A stretch of 64,000 bases of DNA from Pseudoduganella namucuonensis (lineage in GTDB: Bacteria; Pseudomonadota; Gammaproteobacteria; Burkholderiales; Burkholderiaceae_D), in contig NZ_FPBO01000016.1 of assembly GCF_900116645.1 (NCBI RefSeq), positions 100,387-164,386 of the forward strand. The letters are read 5' to 3'. Each line of letters begins with the position of its first letter. Within the stretch, counting starts at the first letter, position 1. Positions 59,375 through 64,000 of this stretch are shown here, in pieces. The notes beneath the pieces were generated by a model, which worked only from the letters and a program-made list of their open reading frames with translations, did no database searches and was not told the DNA's origin. Both the position numbers and the translations under genes were made by a program.

Positions 59375-59392
59375 TGGTTTCGCCGCCGGTTT

Positions 59393-60790
59393 TCAGTCGC
59401 CGATCTGGTACCAATCGACCTTGCGGGTGGCCACCATCACGGCCGCCAGCGTGGCGAACAACAGCAGCGCGCCCAGCGCCAGCGCGTTGCTTTCCGAGCT
59501 GAGCAGGCCGTACAGCGCGCCGTAGAGCAGGGTCAGCGCGGCGCCGAAGGCGAGGCCCCGGCGCCAGTCGCGCAGCACGTGGGCCAGGTAGTAGCCGGTG
59601 AGCGCGATGCAGGCGCCGCTGGCCACCAGGTAGGCCGCGACGAAGGGGAAGTGCTCGGACAGGCTCACCAGCAGCAGGAAGAACAGCACCAGCGCCAGCC
59701 CCACCAGCGCGTACTGCACCGGGTGGATCGGCAGGCGCTTCAACACCTCGAACACGAAGAAGGCGGCGAAGGTCAGCGCCACGAACAGCAGGCCGTATTT
59801 GGTGGCGCGGTCGGCCTGGCTGTAGATGTTGACGGGCTCGACGAAGGCGACGCTGAAGTGGTCCAGTTCATCCGCGCCACCCGCGCGCGGCGCCGCCTGC
59901 GCGCCAGGCGTGCCCGGAGAGCCCTGCGCGCCGCCCTCGGCGTTCCAGCCCGCCTGCGCCATACGCGTCAGCTGCTGCTGCACGTTGCTGGCCAGCGAGG
60001 GCACGCGCCAGCGCGCCTGGAAGCCGGCGTCCGTCACGCTGCGCTGCTCCGGCAGGAAGCGGCCGCCGAACTGCGGGTGCGGCCAGCCCGAGGTCAGGCT
60101 GACGATGTTGTTCTTGCCGACCGGGACGAAATGCTGGCGCTCCATGCCCGCCAGGTTCAGCGCGAACGCGAACTTCACCTGCGCCGGCGCGGCCAGCGCC
60201 TGCTCGCCCAGCCGGGCGTGCAGCCCTTTCTGGAACTGGCCCAGCCGGGCGCCCTGCTCGAACTCCACCGGCTGGCCGTCCCAGTTGACGCGGGGGATGT
60301 CGCGCAGGCCGCGCACGTCCTCGATCGGCAGCGACAGATACGGCCGGCCGGCCAGCGCCACGCGCGCCTGCGCGTCGGCGCGCGGCAGGTCCGCCATGGT
60401 CGGCAGCGTGAAGTCGCCGCTGAAGTCGTACTGGCCGCCGTACACCAGCACCTGGTGGATGCCCCGGTAGCGCCGCTCGGTGCCCATCCTGCCCGTCACC
60501 CGCAGCTCGTTCGGGTAGACCAGGTGCTGGCGGCGCGTGGCGCTGGCGGTGACGGTCGGATTGCCGTTGCCATCCCGCCCGCGCACGTCCACCGTCTCGG
60601 TGTAGGGAATCACCAGCACCGGGCCGATCACCGTCTGCTGGCCGACGGAGTCGCTGGCGATGCTGCGCGCGGCCTCGTCGCGGTAGGCCATCCGCTCACG
60701 GATGGTGGCCTGTATCATCAGCAGCGGCACGCCGATCAGCAGCATCAGCGCGGCGATGATGGCCAGTTTGAATATCAGTTTCTTTTGCAT
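59393..60790 (-). CDS. creD: Inner-membrane protein CreD
   Basis: A 465-residue membrane protein of the CreD family. One N-terminal helix (about 8-28), a large periplasmic domain (about 30-320), then about five or six helices in the last 130 residues. FNPVNIY-type text appears as FVEPVNIYSQADRATKYGLL just before the helix bundle, the most conserved part of the family. CreD is the main CreBC target in E. coli and affects envelope and colicin/beta-lactam responses; its biochemical role is unknown. AAGGAAG precedes the ATG at 60790. It follows creC by 74 bases. Confidence 0.92.
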   Translation of the reverse strand: MQKKLIFKLAIIAALMLLIGVPLLMIQATIRERMAYRDEAARSIASDSVGQQTVIGPVLVIPYTETVDVRGRDGNGNPTVTASATRRQHLVYPNELRVTGRMGTERRYRGIHQVLVYGGQYDFSGDFTLPTMADLPRADAQARVALAGRPYLSLPIEDVRGLRDIPRVNWDGQPVEFEQGARLGQFQKGLHARLGEQALAAPAQVKFAFALNLAGMERQHFVPVGKNNIVSLTSGWPHPQFGGRFLPEQRSVTDAGFQARWRVPSLASNVQQQLTRMAQAGWNAEGGAQGSPGTPGAQAAPRAGGADELDHFSVAFVEPVNIYSQADRATKYGLLFVALTFAAFFVFEVLKRLPIHPVQYALVGLALVLFFLLLVSLSEHFPFVAAYLVASGACIALTGYYLAHVLRDWRRGLAFGAALTLLYGALYGLLSSESNALALGALLLFATLAAVMVATRKVDWYQIGD

Positions 60791-60864
60791 GGCGCTTCCT
60801 TGGGTTGGGATGGCGCCAGTGTAAAAACCTTGTGTGCGGTGACGATGCGCCCTGTGTGAAGTCC

Positions 60865-62298
60865 CTACATCGAAAGCGGCAGCGGCAACGCCAGCGTGGC
60901 GCGGCAGCCGCCCTGCTCCGCGTTCTCCACCGTCACCGCGCCGCCGTGCAGCGCCGCGACCTCGCGCGCGAACGGCAGGCCCAGGCCCGTGCTCTTGCCG
61001 GAATCCGGCCGGGGCAGCGAATAGAAGCGCTCGAACAGCCGCGCCATCGCGTAGGCGGGGATGCCCGGGCCGTCGTCGCGAACGGAGACGATGGCCTGGC
61101 CGGCGTCGCGTCCCAGCTCGATGCGCACCGTGCCGCCCCGCGGCGCGAAGGCGATCGCGTTGTCCAGCAGGTTGCCCAGCGCCTGGCGCAGCAGCAACGC
61201 GTCGCCGCGCACCGTCAGCGCGGGACCGGCCACAATCTCCACGCGTTGCCCGCGCGCGGCCAGTTGCGGCGCGAAGTCGGCGGCCACCTGTCCTGCCAGC
61301 GCGCGCAGCTCCACCGGCTCGGCCACGTCCAGCCGCTGCCGCTGCTCGACCCGCACCAGCGCGAGCAGCTTGTCGATCAGCTGCCGCTGGCGGGCGTTCT
61401 GTTCCAGCACATTGCCGAGGAAGCGCTTGCGGTCCTGCTCCGGCATCTCCTCCCGCAGCAGCTCGGCCGAGGCCTGGATCGCGGCGATCGGCGACTTCAG
61501 TTCGTGGGCCAGCGTGTGCATCAGCCGCTCCGCGTATTCCTTGCCCTCCAGGCGCGTGCGCATCGCCTCCAACGCGCGGCCCAGGGTGGCGATCTCGTTG
61601 TTGCCCAGGTCCGGCAGCGCCGCCTTGCGGCCGGCCTCCACGTCCGCCACATAGGTCATCAGCTTGCCCAGCGCGCGCGACAACCACCAAGCCACGGCCA
61701 CGCCGATCAGCAGCGACAGCGCCAGCAGCACGGCGCCCCGCCGCAGGATGTTTTGCTGGCCGCGCTCGACGAAGGCCTGCACGCTGGCGTTGGGCTTGGC
61801 CACGGTGAGCACGCCGATCACCTTGCCGCCGTCCAGGATGGGCGCGGCCACGTGCATGACGGTGCTGGCCTCGTCGTCCGGATCGGAGCGCGTGCTGCGG
61901 GCGCCGTACTTGCCGCGCAGGGTCAGGTAGACGTCGTTCCAGCGCGAATAGTCCTTGCCGACGTCGCGGCCGTCGCTGTCGAACAGCACGATGCCCTTGG
62001 CGTCGGTGATGTAGACGCGGTAGTCCAGGCTGCGCTTGGCCACGCCGCTGATGCTGGCGTCGATGTCGCGGCGCGCGTAGGCCCGCATGCGCGGCAGGAT
62101 GGCCGACGATTGCAGCGTGCCGGCCTTCACGTCGTCGGCGAACACGGTGGCCAGCAGGTAGGCGGTGTCGACCAGTGTGTCCTCCTGCGTGGCGCGCACG
62201 CCCGGCTTCACCTCCGCCACGAACACATTGAACAGGAACCACGCCGCCAGGCCGACCACCGCGAGGTAGCCGAGCAGGATGCGCAGGCCGATTCTCAT
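60865..62298 (-). CDS. creC: Sensor histidine kinase CreC
   Basis: A 477-residue kinase: helix 1 (about 6-28), a periplasmic PAS/CACHE-like sensor (about 30-183), helix 2 (about 187-207), HAMP, HisKA with H265 in HTLAHELKSPIAAIQ, and HATPase_c with DDGPGIP and STGLGLPFAREV. The ATG at 62298 overlaps the creB stop (ATGA). It pairs with creB. The signal is not known with certainty even in E. coli. Confidence 0.93.
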   Translation of the reverse strand: MRIGLRILLGYLAVVGLAAWFLFNVFVAEVKPGVRATQEDTLVDTAYLLATVFADDVKAGTLQSSAILPRMRAYARRDIDASISGVAKRSLDYRVYITDAKGIVLFDSDGRDVGKDYSRWNDVYLTLRGKYGARSTRSDPDDEASTVMHVAAPILDGGKVIGVLTVAKPNASVQAFVERGQQNILRRGAVLLALSLLIGVAVAWWLSRALGKLMTYVADVEAGRKAALPDLGNNEIATLGRALEAMRTRLEGKEYAERLMHTLAHELKSPIAAIQASAELLREEMPEQDRKRFLGNVLEQNARQRQLIDKLLALVRVEQRQRLDVAEPVELRALAGQVAADFAPQLAARGQRVEIVAGPALTVRGDALLLRQALGNLLDNAIAFAPRGGTVRIELGRDAGQAIVSVRDDGPGIPAYAMARLFERFYSLPRPDSGKSTGLGLPFAREVAALHGGAVTVENAEQGGCRATLALPLPLSM

Positions 62299-62996
62299 GC
62301 CAGGGCCAGGCTGTATCCCATGCCGCGATGGGTGTGGATCGGGTCGGCGTCCGGCGCCACGGCGCGCAGCTTGGCGCGCAGGGCCTTCACGTGGGCGTCG
62401 ACGGTGCGGTCCAGCGTGTCCGGCGCGTCGGTCCAGACGCGGTCCATCAACTGCGCGCGCGACAGCACGTGGCCGGGATGCTCGATCAGGGTTTTCAGCA
62501 GCAGGTACTCGTAGCGGGTGAGGTCCAGCGGCCGGCCGCGGAACACGATGCGCGCCTCGTGCGCGCGCAGCTCGAACGCGCCGGCCGCGTCGCCGGCGCC
62601 CTGGGCTTGCGCCGGGCGTGGCGCGGGTGGCGCCATGCGGCGCAGGATCACGCGGATGCGCGCCACCAGTTCGCGCGGCGAGAACGGCTTGGTCACGTAG
62701 TCGTCGGCGCCGATCTCCAGCCCGACCACGCGGTCGATCTCGTCGCTGCGGGCGGTGAGGAAGATGATGGGGACGTCGGAGAACTGGCGCAGCCGGCGGC
62801 ACACCTCCAGGCCGCCGATGTCGGGCAGGCCGATGTCGAGCACCACCAGCTCCGGCGCTTGCGGCGCGCGCATCGCGGCCAGCGCCTGCTCGCCCAGGGT
62901 CACGTGCAGCGGCGCGAAGCCGTCCGTGCGCAGCGCGTAGGCGATGCCGTCGGCGATCGCCTGCTCGTCCTCAACGATCAGGATGGTGCGGGCCAT
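62295..62996 (-). CDS. creB: Response regulator CreB
   Basis: A 233-residue OmpR-family regulator: receiver with D54 and K103, an Ala/Pro linker (about 122-137), and a winged helix (LTRYEYLLLKTLIEHPGHVL, DRTVDAHVKALRAKL). First gene of creBCD; creA, the usual fourth gene in E. coli, is absent. It lies inside the S10 cluster downstream of rpsJ. Confidence 0.92.
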   Translation of the reverse strand: MARTILIVEDEQAIADGIAYALRTDGFAPLHVTLGEQALAAMRAPQAPELVVLDIGLPDIGGLEVCRRLRQFSDVPIIFLTARSDEIDRVVGLEIGADDYVTKPFSPRELVARIRVILRRMAPPAPRPAQAQGAGDAAGAFELRAHEARIVFRGRPLDLTRYEYLLLKTLIEHPGHVLSRAQLMDRVWTDAPDTLDRTVDAHVKALRAKLRAVAPDADPIHTHRGMGYSLALA

Positions 62997-63025
62997 GGCG
63001 TTTCAAATGGTTCAACATGCCGCAA

Positions 63026-63054
63026 ACTGTACCCATGCCGCCCCGCCCTGTCCA
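63026..63054 (-). promoter_or_regulatory. Candidate sigma70 promoter for creBCD
   Basis: TGGACA (-35, 63054-63049) and TACAGT (-10, 63031-63026) are 17 bases apart on the minus strand, directing a start about 22 bases before creB. It lies between the rpsJ terminator and creB. Confidence 0.55.
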
Positions 63055-63071
63055 GCCATCATGGCCGGCGC

Positions 63072-63110
63072 AAAGAAAAAGGCCGGTCCGCGCGAGCGGC
63101 ACCGGCCTTT
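63072..63110 (-). terminator. Strong intrinsic terminator after rpsJ
   Basis: A 9-bp stem (63079-63087 with 63101-63109) is followed by a T-rich run on the minus strand. A second GC hairpin, GACCGCGGC/GCCGCGGTC, lies between it and rpsJ (about 63117-63137). Together they should stop nearly all rpsJ transcripts before creB. Confidence 0.85.
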
Positions 63111-63151
63111 CCTGGCGACCGCGGCGTGCGCCGCGGTCTGCCTGAAACCAA

Positions 63152-63469
63152 TTATTGCAGTTTGATTTCGACGTCCACGCCAGCTGGCAGGTCCAGCTTC
63201 ATCAGCGCGTCAACGGTCTTGTCGGTAGGATCGACGATGTCCATCAGGCGCTGGTGGGTGCGGATTTCGAACTGGTCGCGCGAGGTCTTGTTGACGTGCG
63301 GGGAACGCAGCACGTCGTAACGCTGGATGCGGGTTGGCAGAGGCACTGGGCCTTTTACCACGGCGCCGGTGCGCTTGGCGGTGTCAACGATTTCCAGGGC
63401 GGACTGGTCGATCAGCTTGTAGTCGAAAGCTTTCAGGCGGATACGGATTTTCTGGTTTGGTGCGGACAT
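63152..63469 (-). CDS. rpsJ: 30S ribosomal protein S10
   Basis: A 105-residue protein (NusE) of the 30S head and of antitermination complexes; KIRIRLKAFDYKLIDQSALE, VPLPTRIQRYDVLRSPHVNK and FEIRTHQRLMDI are diagnostic. Usually it directly precedes rplC; here creBCD intervenes. It lies between two terminators, so it may be a single-gene transcript. AAGGA precedes the ATG. Confidence 0.99.
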   Translation of the reverse strand: MSAPNQKIRIRLKAFDYKLIDQSALEIVDTAKRTGAVVKGPVPLPTRIQRYDVLRSPHVNKTSRDQFEIRTHQRLMDIVDPTDKTVDALMKLDLPAGVDVEIKLQ

Positions 63470-63588
63470 GGTATTTCCTTAAAAGAACGAACCGGCGCGG
63501 GGCGCGCGGCAATAAGTGAAAAGACTACCGGTACAGCTAAGAGGCGAGATGATACCACCGAAACGGCGGCCATGCTCGGCCTGGCGAC

Positions 63589-63621
63589 AAAAAAAGGCAG
63601 CGCCGCGAACGGCACTGCCTT
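63589..63621 (-). terminator. Intrinsic terminator after tuf
   Basis: A 12-bp stem (63594-63605 with 63610-63621, one G-U pair) is capped on the minus strand by a UUCG tetraloop and followed by a run of T (63595-63589). A textbook terminator, ending the tuf transcript before rpsJ. Confidence 0.92.
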
Positions 63622-63640
63622 CTTGTCCAACCCGGGCTAA

Positions 63641-64000
63641 TTAGGCCAGGATTTTTGCAACCACGCCGGCGCCGACGGTACGGCCGCCTTCACGGATGGC
63701 GAAACGCAGGCCTTCTTCCATCGCGATCGGGTTGATCAGCTTGACGGTGATCGACACGTTGTCGCCTGGCATAACCATTTCTTTGTCCGCTGGCAGTTCG
63801 ATCGAACCGGTCACGTCGGTGGTACGGAAGTAGAACTGTGGACGATAGTTGTTGAAGAACGGGGTGTGGCGACCACCTTCGTCTTTCGACAGCACATAGA
63901 TCTCGCCGGTGAAGTGGTTGTGCGGCTTGATCGAGCCTGGCTTCGCCAGAACTTGACCACGTTGCACGTCTTCACGCTTGGTGCCGCGCAGCAGCAGACC
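63641..64000 (-). CDS. tuf: Elongation factor Tu, C-terminal fragment
   Basis: The last 119 residues of EF-Tu (domains II end and III) run off the window edge. Recognised by GLLLRGTKREDVQRGQVLAK, KPHNHFTGEIYVLSKDEGGR, FFNNYRPQFYFRTTDVTG and the C-terminal FAIREGGRTVGAGVVAKIL. It delivers aminoacyl-tRNA to the ribosome. Location before rpsJ is the usual one at the head of the S10 cluster (str operon end). Confidence 0.98.
   Translation of the reverse strand, partial: GLLLRGTKREDVQRGQVLAKPGSIKPHNHFTGEIYVLSKDEGGRHTPFFNNYRPQFYFRTTDVTGSIELPADKEMVMPGDNVSITVKLINPIAMEEGLRFAIREGGRTVGAGVVAKILA

Noticed and set aside
1..64000. CRISPR arrays, rRNA genes, prophage or integrase genes
   Set aside because: No regularly spaced repeats, rRNA-like sequence or phage/integrase proteins were seen on either strand.

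Overview
The window is GC-rich chromosomal core DNA from a betaproteobacterium, most likely Burkholderiales, family Oxalobacteraceae (Massilia/Duganella/Janthinobacterium-like). That placement is an inference from protein style and gene order: lolB-ispE-tRNA-prs, pilMNOPQ next to aroK/aroB, System II cytochrome c maturation, msrPQ, and long S10/spc/alpha ribosomal operons. I see no transposase, phage gene, rRNA or CRISPR array.

Layout. 1-414 is the tail of an HD-GYP-type protein. 400-6440 (minus strand) carries a TPR lipoprotein, lolB, ispE, tRNA-Gln(UUG), prs, rplY and pth, a housekeeping series for outer-membrane lipoprotein sorting, isoprenoids, PRPP and translation. 6537-10495 (plus) is mutM, a dynamin-like GTPase and mutY, so the 8-oxoguanine repair pair flanks a membrane-remodelling-type GTPase. 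10558-20722 (minus) is pilM-N-O-P-Q (type IV pilus alignment complex and secretin), an Ig-like lipoprotein, a single reading frame fusing shikimate kinase to dehydroquinate synthase, and dgt. 21091-25398 carries the class A penicillin-binding protein, cyaY, lptM and lysA. 25417-31156 (minus) is msrPQ, ccsB/ccs1 and a dihaem cytochrome c. 31332-33101 is engB and hemB, facing an unrecognised membrane protein. 34136-40563 (minus) is a response regulator, sensor kinase, periplasmic adaptor and RND pump, with a divergent Spy/CpxP-like periplasmic gene at 40768. dsbD and an M28 peptidase follow.

45094-64000 (minus) is the ribosomal protein region: tuf, rpsJ, then creB-creC-creD, then rplC to rpsQ (rest of S10), rplN to rpmJ (spc, with secY and infA), and rpsM to rplQ (alpha, with rpoA). 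The creBCD two-component module sits inside the S10 cluster, between rpsJ and rplC. It has a strong terminator after rpsJ, a plausible sigma70 promoter of its own, and a second good promoter before rplC. I consider this the most unusual arrangement in the window.

Other points worth a second look are the AroK-AroB fusion, the Ig-like/Ca-loop lipoprotein between pilQ and aroKB, the mutM-dynamin-mutY operon, a 28-bp perfect inverted repeat after the penicillin-binding protein gene, a 16-bp palindrome containing the dgt stop codon, a helically phased direct repeat in front of the efflux regulator, and hairpins on both sides of rpoA. Long open frames antisense to real genes were treated as high-GC mirror frames and left out.
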